From Yamagishiella unicocca (taxonomy: Eukaryota > Chlorophyta > Chlorophyceae > Chlamydomonadales > Volvocaceae): a DNA stretch of 64,000 nt. The stretch lies in NCBI GenBank assembly GCA_003116995.1, contig BDSL01000093.1, positions 124,001-188,000 of the forward strand, given 5' to 3'. A program made the translations under genes and the position numbers. Below are positions 34,301 to 49,300 of this stretch, piece after piece. A model generated the notes under the pieces. It was not told the DNA's origin. It was given only the letters and a program-made list of their open reading frames with translations, and ran no database searches. Position 1 is the stretch's first letter; each line of letters starts with the position of its first letter.

Positions 34301-37300
34301 CTCCTTGACGGACCTCAGGTAGCCGTGCAGCAGCGTCATGACGGTGCCCACGATGCTCACCTGCGACAAGGTACCCAAAAAACGACCACCATGTCAAGGG
34401 GGGGCCAGGGGAGCCATACAGGAATCGTCGACGAGGACTCCGATGCAACGACAAGCACAGCAGCAGGCCCTTCCAGGGCAAGCAAGCATCCTGCCTTTCC
34501 GGCGCTTTAAATCAACCATACCCCGCACCCTGTACTCGCCTGAGTGCTGAAGCCTAGGGACCAGCCCCCAAGGCTGTGATGGCACCATCCCCATTCCATT
34601 TAAAGCTGTTCCTCCCCGCTTACTCCCCATTCCACTTAAGCTGTTCCTTGCCGCTCCTCCCCGCTTACCTGCTCGTTGTACATGACGGGTTTGAGGCTGA
34701 TGCGCACGTACTCCAGCATGTGGTCCACGTACTTGAGGAACAGCGGCCCCAGCACGGCGCCTTCCGTGGCGTCGCGCTTCTGCAGCCAGCTCTTCACCAC
34801 CGGCTCCCAGCCAAGCTCCACGTCGGACACGTAGATGATACCCGCGCGGGAGACGGTGGCCGGAGAGGCATTGGCCAGATTCTCCGGCTCGAACATGGCC
34901 TGCAGGTGTGTGTGGTTGGGTGGGTGGGTGGGGTGGGGCGTGGGGGGGGGGCGTGGCGGCGAGGGTGTTAGGCACTGATGGGCAGTGATCTTAGGCAGGC
35001 GGGTTGAGGAGCGCAGTAGTAAAGGCGGAGGCGACTAATTAGGCGCCGCTTACGGTTGAAACGCGAAGGCGAATCGCTTTATGACAGGCAAACAACATCC
35101 ATGCCGAGAGGCGCCACGGGTGCGAGATGCATGTGTGCGTTCCTGTCCTTGCTTGGCTCGGCGCGTGCGTACCTTCATGGCGGAGCTCATTAGGATGCGG
35201 TCGCCGTTGGCCAGCGTGAGCACCTTGTTGTCATCCAGCACCGTGTTCAGGTTCTCAATCCAGATGGCGTCCACGGGCCCATCCAGCACGATCCACGTGT
35301 TCTGGTTCTTGTTCTTGGCGGCGCGGCGCCATAGCACCGCGAAGATCCCATCTGTCCAGTCCCCCGTGGCGTCGTCACGGCGCCCGAACATCTGGGGCGC
35401 GGTGATGGCCTTGGGGTTCATGCGCCAGATGACGTGCTTGGTGCCGAGCTCGGTCAGCGCCGCCGCGAGGCACTCGCAGATGGCCGACTTGCCGCTGCCG
35501 CTGGGCCCCACAAGCATGATGCCATGGCGCACGAGGTACGTCTCGTACAGCTGGATGCACTTGTTCACCCAGGTGGGGTGCACTTGCAGGCCGCGCTCCA
35601 GAACCACCTTCTCCAGCGCCCTGCTGACCTCCGGGAAGGAGTTGCGGTCGGCCTTGAGGCCCGGGAACAGGTCGTCGATGAGCGATAGGAAGAGCGGCAC
35701 GTCCTCGGCCACGAACTTGGACATGTTCATGTCGCGCAGCGTGCGCATCATGAGGAACACCTCGGACTTGTCGGGAGACTGGCGCTTGGATGCGCCGGCG
35801 GTGCGCAGCACGGACAGGATGTTGCGCAGGCCGAAGTCGTAGTGCGCCTGCTTGGACAGCTGCTGCTCGCACAAGCCGTACAGCACGAAGAACTTCTTGG
35901 ACAGGATGTCGTTCTCCTGGTAGCCGCACGCGGCCAGCTTGACCTGCAGGATTCGCGAGTCGAGGGAGCAGCACCGGGGAGGGTAAGCATAGCTCCAGGC
36001 CGCAGAGCGATTCGGGGCGTAAGGCTAAGGCAAAGACGAGGAAAATCAGAGCCTCATCACTCCTCGGCTTTTCATGGAGATGCGAGGGCGGCTGGGCCCC
36101 CTAGCTGGCAGCGCCCGTGAGCCGCCGTGAGCCCCGCCGCCCACCTTCATGATGATCTGGCGGTTGGGCACCATCATCGTCACGCCGCGGAACAGCGCCT
36201 TGAGGTTCTCCGGCAGCTCCTGGCGGCCCGCGTAGCCGGGGTTCATGGTGATGAAGAAGCCGACGCGCGGGTCCAGCGACACCGTGGTGCCGTCCGTGAA
36301 GAGGAAGTTCTTCTTGCGCTCACGGATGGCGGACAGGATACAGTACACCTGAGGGCACGCGCGGCAGCAGCAGCCGGTAGGGCAGATTTCAGAGCTATAG
36401 GATTAGGAGCGTGTTGTACCTCGGTGCCTAGGCGGTCAAGAGCAGCAGCGCCGGCCGATGCAGGTGCAGGCCATGAACAGGAAAAACGCTGCGGGATTTC
36501 GTAGTTCGATTGCATGCATACGTATGCTATACCAAGCGCATGGCTGTTGTGCGGTCAATCGTATATGCAAGCGCTCTCCCACCTCCCCCCAATCCCCTGC
36601 GTCATCATCCCTAGGCCGGCCTGACCTGCTGCGCGCACACGGACAGCACGTCCAGGTTGATGCGGTTGAACTCGTCGAAGCAGCCCCACAGCCCCGACTG
36701 CGCCAGACCCTTGTAGATCTTGCCCATGTACGTGTAGTCGAACTGGTCGGAGCAGTTGAACACCACCACGTACTTGCCCAGCGTGTTACCGAGGTCCTTG
36801 GTCGTCTCCGTCTTGCCCGTGCCTGCGGGGAAGGAGATTTGCGCGGCCGAGCAGTTGGAAGCGTGCTGCCGCTGCTGCAGCATGTAATACGATATCGATA
36901 TCGCGCCGGTGCAACGGAGGCAGCAAACACGGGGTGTCCGGGGCAAGGGGCGTCTGGGTTTGGGTCAGGGTGTCTGGGTCAAGGGGTTTGGGTCGGGATG
37001 TCTGGGTCAAGGGGTCCAGGTCGGGATGTCTGGGTCAAGGGGTTTGGGTCGGGATGTCTGGGTCAAGGGGTTTGGGTCGGGATGTCTGGGTCAAGGGGTC
37101 CAGGTCGGGATGTCTGGGTCAAGGGGTTTGGGTCGGGATGTCTGGGTCAAGGGGTCCAGGTCGGGATGTCTGGGTCAAGGGGTTTGGGTCGGGATGTCTG
37201 GGTCAAGGGGTCCAGGTCGGGATGTCTGGGTCAAGGGGTGTCCGAGGCAAGACATGCCTAGGAGCGCACCCTTGCCGCTATTCGAATTCGGAACAGAAAC

Positions 37301-40300
37301 GCGCCTTTGCGTCTGTTCGGTTGTTTTGCTCCACCCATCCGGCCTCCCTTTCATTCAACGACCCAGCGAAATCCAGCGACATCTCTTATGTCCCACTAGT
37401 CGCGAGTACAAGGCCACGCGGCGGCACATACCAGCAGGGCCAGCGGGTGCGCCACCCAGGAACATGCCCAGCGCCTGTGACAGCGTGATGTAGCAGATGT
37501 CGGTGAGCGGCGTGATGACCAGCCGCTCCTTGACGCCCAGGTACTCGAACGAGTACTCGAAGTCCACGTCGCAAATGGAGATGATGACCGTGTCCTTGTC
37601 CTCGCGCCAGTAGAAGCGGACCTGGGCGGCAGGGGTGAGTGGCGCGCAGCAGCGGCACGGTAACCAGCCAGCTCTTCCGCAGAAGGCATTAAATCAGCGA
37701 ATCCACGGCCGACAAACCAACGGGCATTATATCAGCGAATCCATGGCCGACAAACTAACGGGCGTTATATCAGCGGATCCACGGCTGACAAGCCAAAGGG
37801 CGACGAAGATGGTGGTCCAAGCAGGGGTTGACCTCGAGCCGTCGCTTGCCCGTACCCGTAACACTTGCGTGGCACACCCGGTACGCATATCGCATGCCCG
37901 CAAACGTGGTTCGGTTCGCTCGTGCATTAACGTAACGATGGCGGGATGCGCCATGCGGCCGCCACGCGAGCACTCGGATGGGTATATTACCCCCCACCAG
38001 GCGCACCTGCTTCAGCCACTCGAAGTCCGTGGGGTCCTTGATCTTCTTCTTGACCAGGTCCTCCGTGGATTCCTTCTGGTGCATGTGCACGGTGATGCAC
38101 GTCTCCAGGTTCGTCCGCTGGTTGCGGGTGAGGTCGGAGCGGACGGTGATGTTGACCATGTCGCGCAGCAGCGCATCCACCTTCTTCATGTTCTTGTTCA
38201 TGATGGTCTTGTCCAGCTTGGCGTTGGTCAGCGCCGACTGCGTCTCGGCCGTCCACTGGAATTGGATGCCCAGCAGCGACACCTGTGCAGGGTGAGACGG
38301 AGCGGGCGCGTGCCCAGGTGTAAGTGAGAGCCCGCCAGCGGAGTCGGCAGAAGGAGGCAGGTACTGGTACAGGTACTGGTACATACCGTGGTCCCGCCCC
38401 GTTAGTATGGTACACTTCCCGCGGACATGCGTGTGCGCAGTCCACAGCTTGGGGTTCCGGTGCGACCCCAAGCCCCTGCCTGCACCAGCCAGGCGGCAGC
38501 GTTGCCCACCCACCTGAGCAGGGTGGCCGAACACGAAGTCTTCCAGCGGCATCTCGGCCACGTTACGGACGGCGCGCTTGATGATCTGCTTGACCGTGTC
38601 CTGCATACCATCCACGAGCCGCTGCAGCCACACCTCGATGTTGCCCTTGGCGTCGACCGGCCGCTCAAACTCCACCTGCAGATCATGATGGCGGCGGGGC
38701 CGTTATAGCGCGGCTGACGCAAGACGAACCCCAGTCGCGGTTGTGAAGGTGAGGGGTATCCTTGCGCTAACGCGCCCCATGATATATCCCTAGGTTCAGC
38801 GGCTTCGTACAACAAGGATGTGTATTTGCCGTTGGTCTAAGGGTTCGCGTTCTGCAGGCTACGGGGCCAGGGTGTCGCCCCATACGAAGCCCTCCGCCCT
38901 CCGCCGCAGTGCAGCCTTAGGCGTGTGCAGCCCAGCAGCAGCGTGGGGTCGTACACGAAGTACGCGCGCACCTTCTCGCTCTGCTGGCTGAACATCTCCG
39001 TCATGCGCGTCTTGTCCACCCGGTCGAAGGTCACGTTGGCCAGCGAGTCGAATAGACCTGACTGGAAGTGCGGCACCACCGAGGGCGGGTCGGAGCCGAG
39101 CGACAGGATCTCCAGCAGCGTGGGGTCGGACACGAAGTAGAAGCTGCGGTGGCAGGGCAAAGTAGCGGCGGCGATGGGGTGGGGTTCAGCGTACCATACT
39201 TCGGCGGCGCAAATTGGCAGGAAAGCAGGGGAATGGGCAATGTTGCGAGTGCGGTTGCGCGCGAGGCCCGAGGATCGCTCCACCCGCAGATGTGCCGCAA
39301 GGATTCTTCCACCCGCATGGCCTCGCGTCCACGGGTCTCCTCGCTACACACCCCCTGGCCTCACCGAGGGAACTCCGCGCGCTTCTGCTCCAGGTAGGCG
39401 CTGAGCGACTTCTGGCACATCTCCAGTTGCTCGTGCAGGTGCGGCAGCATGTTCTTCATGAGCTCGTTGCCGAAGCAGGTGTTGATGACGTTCTGCGTCT
39501 CCAGGGCGTTGGACACGATCTTCATAAAGTTCTTGTCGATGTTCAGGAAGCGCTTGGCCTCCTGGGGCAGCTGCTTGACAATGTCGCCGCCGCTGAACAC
39601 CGCCTCCATGTACTGCCACATGCTCTGCACCATGAGCCACTGCTCGATGATCTCAGAGACCGTCGACAGCTTGATCGACCAGGCCTGCACCTCCTCGCGG
39701 AAGGGAGCCGAGTACCTGGTCGCAGCCGGGGTCAACGGGTTCATTCACACGTCAGTGGAATTCGTGAAATTCCTGGTGCTAGCAGATACCGTAAACACCG
39801 GAAGATGGGCCAAGGGAGGCCAAGGAAGGCCCATACGTGGGCCTAAGGGACGCCATCGTGTTGCGAACATTTAGGTTTTAGACTCGCGGGTGCGGAGAAC
39901 CTGTTATACCACCACACGGCGGATAGACATTATAGACACAGTCTCGCAGCCCCCAGGCATATGCACAGCAGGCACTTTGCTCGCACCTGTTAGTGGACAT
40001 AGAACCCAGAGTCATCTGGCTCTCCTCCAGCTTCTCCATCAGCTCGCTGGTGTCGCTGGGCTTGAGGATGACCGGGCCGCGGTTCTTGTACTCCGCGAAC
40101 GCCAGGTTCTGGTTGGCCCAATCGGCCTGTAGCTGCGCCAGCTTGACCTCAATCATCTCCTCCTTCACCGCTGCGCCCGTCAGCTCCTCAATGTCCTCGC
40201 GGTAGGTCAGCAGGTGGCTGTCCAGCAGGTGCTGTGAGGGGTAGGCAGCGGGCCGCAACATGCGGGCAGCAGTTGAGAGGACGGACATGCACGACGCGTG

Positions 40301-43300
40301 GGGAGAAGGGGGAGTGCAAAATCCCGCAAGTGTATCCGCAGGGCATCTCATTGCGCCCGCCTCCAGAGGGGCTACGCAGCTAAGGGTGTCCTGGTAGGGC
40401 TTGAACGGAGGAGCAAGGATGTAGGATACGCCAACATCGCCGCTAAAACTCGAGCCATTACAAAAGCGCGGGGGAGCGGGGGGGGGAGCGGCGCACCTGC
40501 AGCTTGAAGACATCCTCCGCCAGGCTGAGGTCGTGGGCGGTGATGCGCATCACGTCCTTCCAGTGCCTCTCGCGCATGGACTTGTGGGTCAGCGCCTGGA
40601 AGAGCGGGAGCATCTCCAGGAAGTCGTCGATGGTCTTGCGGCAGGCGTTGTAGGCGGGCCAGTCGCGCAGCGCCTTGGGAAGCCGCTTCGACTGGTTCTG
40701 GTACTGAGCCACCTGTGAGCAACAAAAACACGCGAGGTAGGGCCGATGGTGAGGGGCAAAAAGACGCGAGGCAGGGGTAATGGTGAGCGGCGGTGAAGCT
40801 GCGACGTGCAGCTGAGGACACGGCACGCCGCAGAAGGCCGTGTGCGGTAGGTGCACAAATGAGCTGCACCAAGCACCACAGCCATAAGCCGCACCGCCCA
40901 CCTGCTCTCCCATCTCGTCGATCTTCTCCACCACGTCCACCCAGAAGTAGTCGCCGTAGCCCTTGATGGTGGTAATGACGGTGACGTACAGGCTGTAAAG
41001 ACGATCCAGCATCTGGATCTCCTTCTCGGTCTGCTCGAGCTCCGGGTACTGGGTCACTGGCAGGCCGAACAGCTCCTCGCCGCTGCTGTAGTTCTCCCAC
41101 TTGCGCTTCCGCACCTGTAACACGCATTGCGATACGTAACAAACGGAGTTTAGGTGCTTCGGAGAGAGCGCAGGTCACATCATCCGTTCCGGTTGCGAAT
41201 GGCTGGTCATGGGACGCCGCTATGGTTGCGAGGGCAAGAGCACGGGGCCCTACCGACCCGGAGTCCCCTCCCACCTCGAACATCTGCTGGAACTTGCGCA
41301 GGCGGTCGACCGCCTCCATGGGGTCCAGGCCCGGCACCATGGGGCCGTTGGCCTCCCAGTCCTTGCGGAACATCTGGGCGTCCACCACGAAGGTCTTGAC
41401 CTCCTTGATCAGCTCCCGCTTGAAGCCCACTTGCAGGCGCGTCAGGTTGTCCGACACCTCGGTGGCGACCTGCGGGTGCGCAACGGATGCAAGCGATGGG
41501 TGCTCAGGGGTCGCAAAAGGAGTCGCAAAAGGAGCCGCTCAGGGGCCGCAAAAGGGTCAAGCTTCGATGGGAGCAGGAGGATATAAGGCAGCACTAGCGC
41601 CAGCAGCTGCAGCTTTGGCGATAAGTCGAGGACGGGGGGGGATGATGGGTGCAGAACGAATAGCGCAGTAGCGAACTCTTCATTCCCGCCGCGCTTGCGT
41701 CCATCCCTTACTCACTCCGTGCTTGCGTCAAGATCCCTTGCCCACTCCGCGCCTGTTCAAGCGACAGCATACCGGTACACGCCCCAACCCACGCGGCGCG
41801 CGCTGCCCCACCCACCTTCTTGAGCTTCTTCCAGCCGTAGCGCAGGTCGCTGACCATGGTGGTCTCCTCCTTGGGCACGCGCACCTCGTACCGCATCAGC
41901 AGGCCGTACATTTCCTCGATGGGCCCGATGAGGTTGTCGATCTCCGACTCCTTCTCGCGCACCTCCTTCAGCACCGCCATCACGTTGCGGACGTCCTCCA
42001 GGTCCTCAATCTTACGGTGGAACTTGGAGTTGGTGTCGCTGCGGTCGTGAACCAGAGGTTTTTAACAGGCCAATGTGTGGATGTGGTAGGGCAGAGTGTA
42101 GCACCCGAGCACAACGTTTGATCGCACGACGTTTGATCGTCCCCGCACGCGCAAATATAGATGACCGCCAGGGGCCTCCGGCCAAGGAAAGAGGCGCCCG
42201 CTGCCACCCGCAGTTGAGTGTCGCGGACTCACCGGATGTAGTTGTCGAACGCCTTGAGGTCGTCCGAGCACTGCTTGTGCAGGTTCTGTGCGAACTGCGT
42301 CTTCCACGAGACAGCCTCCGCCTTGAGGCTGTTCTTAAGCGGCATTGTCTCCAGCGACAGCGCGCCGATGTTGTTGACGGCGTTGATGTTGGCGACCTCG
42401 GTCTCGATGGCCATGTACTTCTTGAGCTCCGCCTCGAAGGCCTCCAGCGTTGGGTTGGTGCGCATGAACTGGTCGTACGCGGCTTGGAGGTCCTCCTTCC
42501 AAAGGAACTCGTACCTGGGAGGAGAATATAAAGGTGACTCGGGGTGGGTGGTGCGCGGGTACGGGGGCGCTGACGGCTTGGGTTGCGCATGCAGGCCATT
42601 CCCTTATACTGGCGGCCGTAACCCATACCCTCCGACGGTCGCACAAGCAACCTAACGCATCTCGAGGGCCCAAACCGTCGCTTACTTGTCAAAGGTGCGG
42701 ATGTACTCGGTCACCTGGGCCTTGATCCCCTCCACCGATCCTGCGCAGCAGCATAAATCAAGGTTCACGTCATTCACGTCAGGGTACGCCTCAGCATGAT
42801 CGCGTCTAAATGATTGACCCCTGCATCCGAATCCGGAACTCTTCACGCAAACCCCCACCCAGGCACAATACTGGTACCGATAACACTACTATTTGAGACC
42901 GTGCACCAATAACACTAACTGTCCAGCCCCCTACCCCTTGTCCGAAGACTACGCGCCAGCTACTGCATTGTCCATGTCGTGTAACCCGGTCTTCACGCCA
43001 CCCCAACACCCGATCTCGCGCCCCGCCGCCCCACACCCACCCGTGAGGCGCAGCACCGCCTTGACGACCTCCTTGTCCGACGCAATCAGCTCATGGTAGG
43101 TGGTCACGTGGTCCATGCCCCAGGCCGGCAGCTGCTTCGAGGTGGTGAGCACCTTCTTGGCGCACTGGTTGATGGCCGCCTGGATCTCCTCCAGGTTGGG
43201 GTTCATGCACACACAGGGCACCTTGAGCTCCACATCCACGTCGAAGAAGGGCCGCTCCTGGAAGAAGATGCCGGACGACATCTTGGAGCCCAGGCGGCGC

Positions 43301-46300
43301 TTCATGGCCTGCAAGGAAACGCACACACAGACACACACATATACAAACGCACCACAGTCAGGTCTGTTCAAATCCATGGAGTTTCGCGGTTTCGCGGTAA
43401 ATTAACATATACTTCCATTAACACATAGTTCGCGGCTTGGCGGTAGACGAACACATAGTGTTGAGGGACATGATTTACGAGTTGAACAGCAGACAAGCAG
43501 ACCCACATTTCCTGTCCCCTTCCCGCACCTGTCTCCATGCACCTGCGTTTCCGTGCCGTGCCTGCCAACAGTCCCCCCTGCCGTACGGCCCAATCCCGCG
43601 CCCACCTGCAGGCTGTTGAGCGTGCACGCCATGATGGCGTTGTACATGTTCTTGGAGAAGTGCCGTACGAACAGCTGCAGCTCCTTGTCGTCCAGCGCCT
43701 CGTCCACGTTCTCGCGGGGGTAGTTGCGGACTAGCGTCAGCAGGTCCTCGATGGCGCGGCGGACCTGCGGGGCGGTGCGCGGAGAGGATGCAATCAAGAA
43801 GCTCAGCAAGAGTGCGACCAATCAATGCGATGGGATAAGTGAAGCGAACTAGCCAAAGCCAAAAGCACGGGTTCCTTACCATGGCCGCCGCGACAAGCCG
43901 CAGCATACAAATGCGATGCTTATCCCGGCCGCCGCAGCCTGAAAACTCTCAGAACGCCACCGGCCACCGCCACCGCCCTACCTCCTCGTTGCGGATGCCC
44001 AGCTGCTCCGCCTGCTTCTTCTGGAAGCGCTGCTGCGTGTTGACGAATTCGTCGTATGTGAAGGAGCGGTCGCTGGGCAGCTCCACTAGCATGGTGGAGC
44101 TGATGGCGAGCAGGTTGGACTCCACGCGGTTCTCCACCAGGTCCAGCACCTTGCGGACCAACTCCTCCAGGCGGGCCAGGCCCTGTGGGAGCAAGAGCGA
44201 GGCGCAGAGAGCAAACCGGGTAGCTGAGAAAGGAAGAAATTAAAGTATCACGGTACCAGCAGGGGGGTTGGGAGGAAGAAACCCGTAGGTCGGCAGCGTA
44301 CCAGCGGGAGGGGGACGGCAAATTTTAAGCGCGCGTTTGGGGCATTGCAAGCGCGGGGTGAGGGGTGAGAGCCCAGGGTTCGCGCGAAGCGTAGGGTGAA
44401 GTTGGGGTGGTGAAGGGTGAGGGGATCAGCGTAGGGTGAAGCTGGGGTGGCGAAAGGTGAGGGGAGCAGTGTGGGGAAAGTGACGCTATTGGGGTGGCTC
44501 ACCTGCTTGAAGCGGTGCAGGTAGCCGTCGATGTTGAGGCTGGTCCAGGTCAGCACCGCGAAGCCGGGGGCGATCTTCCGCTCCATGTCGTCCAGGTGGG
44601 GCCGGAGCAGGGGCTTGATGGTCGCAGCCACACGCGACAGGATGTGCTCATACTCGCGCACCTAGCAGCGCCAGTCCATCGGGGGACGGGGGCGGACAAC
44701 AGTATTCGTCGGTGGACGGGGGGGAGGGGGGAGACTAGACTCCAGGATAAGTCCAGCAAGTCCAAAAATGCCAGTCTGTAAGTCCAGACTTTGCGGTTAC
44801 GGCTGTGTAACGGCGTCACAGTCATCTCGGCACTGTAACCAACCCTGCCATCATGCACAGCCGTGCGCGTGCTTTTTCATGGGTTACCGGTGGCGTGTGT
44901 AGCCCGGCCGCGCCGACCGTGGTGCAACATAAACCCGCCGCCGCCGCCACCACTGCTGCCCCCTCGCCCCCGCCGGGCTCACCAGGTGCGTCAGCTGGTT
45001 GTGGTAGAACTTGAACTTCTCCTCCTGCAGCAGCACCATCTGCGCGCTCTCCGGCACAGCGATGTTGAAGCGCTGCATGTACTTGGCCTCGCGCACAAGC
45101 TGCATGATCTCCTTGTCAAAGTTGACCAGGATCTTGCCCGTGTCCGGGTGCTGCACCAGCAGCGGAGCCGCCAGGCCCGCCTTGCACTGCTCGATGGACT
45201 TGATCCAGGCCTGGTGCCAGAGGGTCTCGAACTCGATCAGCGCCTTGGCAACCTGCGCGGGGGGAGGCACGGGCACGGGGCCGCAGGCCGAGCACGATGG
45301 GCTTCAGTGCACATGCATCGGCGTCCAATTGCGCGATTGTGTACAGTGCAATCGGCGACGGGGAGACTCAACATGGGTTGTGAAACTAGCGTTTCGGTTA
45401 GGCAAGGAAGCGTTCAGCGGGGTCCCCCGGTCCCACCTTGTTGTAGGTTTTGATGATCTTCTTGGACTCCTTGGCCGCCAGCAGGTTCTTGTTCTGCGCG
45501 AAGCGCTGCATGGGCGCCTCGATGCGGCGCAGCAGCTGCCGCGCCCACATGATGTTGCCGGCCACGGGCGGCGCGTTCCGCGGCACCGGCGGCTCGTACT
45601 TGTTCTTCTCGTACAGCTTCTGTACGGCATCCAGGTCCTTGGCGTAGTTCTGGAAGATCACCATGTACTTGTTCTCCAGGTCCTGCTTCAGGGTCTCGCG
45701 TTGCATGATCGCCTGGAACTGGGCCAGCAGGCTCAGCGCGTGCTCGGTGGAGGTGATGTTCTCGAACGAGGCGTTCACGAAGCCCTGCGTTTCGGAATGA
45801 GTTGGGTGGGTTGGTAGACCGCTCAGGAAATGTGGGTTGGTAGACCGATCAGGAAATGTGGTTCGTGCCCGGCAACGAGCCAGAGCCCGGATCCAGTTTG
45901 CAAACTTCGGGTGAAGCCGCAGCCATCGAATGTTCCGCTAAAGGACATGCCCGGTCGTCTACGCGCCCCTCATCGTCACAGATAGGTCCAGCGCTGCTGC
46001 CCTAAAAACCGCTCCTCCCGCCCTTGCCAGGTGCGGATGCGGCAACCCTTGGCCCCATGCGGCGGATTCTTAACTTTCCACCCGTCAACCCGCGTGCGTC
46101 CTCCCCAACCCCGTACCCCGTACCCCGTTTTTTTCCTTGGTTTGTCGTCCGTGGATTCGCGGATTCTCTTTAAATCCCCAACCCCGTACCGCAGATTCTC
46201 TCACCCCCCCCTGCCCCCGGTACCTGCAGCTGCAGCTCCAAGTCGTTGATGTTGACGTTGAACTCCAGGAAGTCGCGGTCAAAGGCGTTTTTGGAGTAGT

Positions 46301-49300
46301 CAAGCAGGTCGTACGGCTTGCGCTTCACGTCATCGATGATGTTGTTCAGCGATTTGAGCATGGTGTCCAGCCCCTCGATGTGCGTGTGCTGCTCCAGGGA
46401 GGAGAACTGGTGGATCGTCGTGAACATGTCGATAAGCTTGTGTAGGCGCTTGGAGAAGAGGTCGAACTTCAGGAAGATGGCCTTTGGGAAGCGAGGGCAA
46501 TCGCAGCGGGTCAGGGGGGGGGAGACGCGAACTGAACCATCGCATTGCTATATAGCTGGTCAGAGGGGTGACGGGAGCGCTCAACCATCTCTTCAATATG
46601 GCGCTGATGCAGCCAGCGTTTTCTGGTGAAGAGGACGGCCGCGCGCTGGGGAGAGGAGGAGGCGTGTCGAGAGGAGGCGGAACCCATGCGCAGGGTCGAT
46701 GTTGGAACACCGTCGCAGAATCGGGCATCCAGCCGTGCAAATGCTTGGCCAGTCACGTGGCAGTTGGATGTACATGCGATGTACATGCGTGCAAAGATGT
46801 ATGTGCGCCATCCGTTTAAGGTTACCACTTTGATTTCGTACGAGACGACAATCGAGAGCGCTCCACCAGGAACAGCAACCCGCCCCTACCTGCTCGTCAA
46901 AGTCAAACTGCTTTGACTTAGGCTGCGCCGCCAGAGTCTCCTTTGCCAGCTTGTACTGCTGGCGATACACGTTGGCGAGCTCCACGGCAACCTAATGGAC
47001 CAGAGCAGAGGGGGCAATCAGTTGCGGACCTCGGTCACGTGAGGGGCAGGTGAAGCGCGGAGACAGGAAGAGGTGGAGAGGCGGAGCTGTAGCGGCTGCA
47101 CGGTATGATACGCGACTCCCGCATGAATGGACCCGAGTGCCGGACACACTGCCATCACCAAGGAACGCGGCCCCAACGGATCCAGATTCCAAGTGCCGCG
47201 GCCGCATCAGGATCCAACCCGTGTGGAACCAGGGGCGCATCCTGGCACCCAGCGGCCTCTAGTGACGTAGCGAAGGGCCGCCGTCCACAGCAACATCGGA
47301 ATGGTATGACGTCCTTTCCGGCCGGCGCTGCCATCATTTTGCCATGATGGGCTTAAGTGCACCTCGCCTTAAGTGCACCATACCTATCCCACGTGCCACT
47401 TCCGAATCCCGCTTAACCCGTTCCCTTTTTTGGGTTGCATTAAGCCCAGTCCCACGTCCGTGCGGTTCCCTCCGCTGCCAGCGGCCCAACACCCCTTCAG
47501 GACCACTTCTTCCCTTGAAGGCAGTGAAACACCCCGTGACACCTCCGACCCACATCGCATCTCGTTCCTGCGCGCTACCCCCATTCCCCCTCCCATGACC
47601 CGTGCTCTGTCCGCCTCGCCCTCCTTCCCCTTCCCCGAACCAAATCCGACCCAAATCCGAGGAACCCCAATCCGAACCCAATCCGACCCAAATCCGAGGA
47701 ACCCAAACCCGACCCAAATCCGAGGAACCCAAATCCGACCCAAATCCGAGGAACCCAAATCCGAGGAACCCAAATCGTGCACTCGACGTGCGCGCGCACC
47801 TTCATGTTGCCGATCAGCACCACCTTCTCCTGGTCCCAAATCTTGCCGTTCTCCATGATCTGCTCCTTACACCTCCGCACCAGCTGGTTGGTGATTTTGG
47901 TGAACAGGCGCGTCATGTGCTCCGATGTGCTGTAGAAGCGCGCGATGGTGTACATCATGCGGATGTTAGTCATGAGCGCCGGCAGCGATTCCGTGATCTC
48001 GGCCACGCGGCCGGCATACATGGGCTCCAGCGACTTCTCCAGGGTGGCAAGGTACTTGACGTTATCCTTCGCCTCGTTGGCGGCGTCCGTGATCTGGATG
48101 TCCAGGGCCTTCCAGCGCAGGTACGCCTTCGTCTTGGCGTGCGAGCAAATCCCCAGCACCAGCTTGCACTCCTTCGTCTTCAGGTGCTCGGTGATGGAGT
48201 TGAAGTTCGACATGCGGGTGCGCCAGTACTCCAGCTCCGTGTCCGGACCCGGCTCCTCGCCGTCCTTGATCTTGTTGGTCTGGTTCAGGAGGAACTCCGC
48301 CTCTCGGCACCACTCCGTCAGGCACTCCTCCATCTCCTGGAGCGTATCCTCGTCCCCGGCCGCGTTGGCGAGCACGGCGGGCTTCAGGTCCAGCTCCACG
48401 TACCTCGGGTCGGGCATGCGCAGCTCCACGCCGCCGGTGACGGTGCTGACAGCCTCCGTGAGCATGCTGCCGAACTTCTGGGCGGACGCCAGGAACTCCG
48501 CGAGGTGCTCCTGCGGCAGCTTGCCCCACTGCTGCTGCTCTTGCATGATGGGCACATAGAGGTCCGACACGATGGCTTTGAAGTTCTCCAGTGCGCTCCC
48601 CGACAGCTCGCCGCTGCCCATGTCCGCTTCAAGCGTCTTTTCGTTGACGCCCTTAGGGTTGAGGCGCGTGAAGTACACGCATTTGTTGTGGATGCGCTCG
48701 TGCTGCGCAGCCGCCGTGCGGAGTTGCGTTGACGGTGGGGGAGAGGAAGGCGAGAGGGGGACAGGGAAAGGATTGGTGCTAAAGACCGGAAGCGGGGTGT
48801 CAGGCGCAGTCGGGGCTTGGAGGGTTGCACAGGCAGTGTGCGGGGCATGCCACGGTTGTGGAGGGAGTCCAGAATACGGTAACCCAACCCCCCTGCATGG
48901 TGCCGGAGATGTGTGATGCCGTCATTTTACGCTGTGCTTCACAACGAGCCATCACGTATCGAGAGCTATTACATTTGCTCCTCGTGCCTCGTGTGGTCGT
49001 AACTGTGCCATGCAGGCGGTCCCCGTACCTGGCCCAGTCGGTGCAATGTCGGTTTGTTGTCCACGGGACCAATAGATCCATCTTTTAGCTTATCCTCCTT
49101 GGCCTGCACGTGAAGTATGGTGCGTGAGGTTCACGGCCCGAAAACAAGCAAAGTGCATGCCTCTTACCTGGTAGACAAAGACAAGCGACGACGGCCCCGC
49201 TGCCGAGAAAAAGCTGTTCACCGCTTGCTTATCTTGACTGCGCGCGGCAAAAAAGCGCAGTGTTCAGGAACATTTCCATCGAGAGACTCGCAAGCGGAGA

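Noticed and set aside
36909..37493. Glycine/serine repeat proteins in two plus frames
   Set aside because: Produced by translation of the intronic 28-bp minisatellite.
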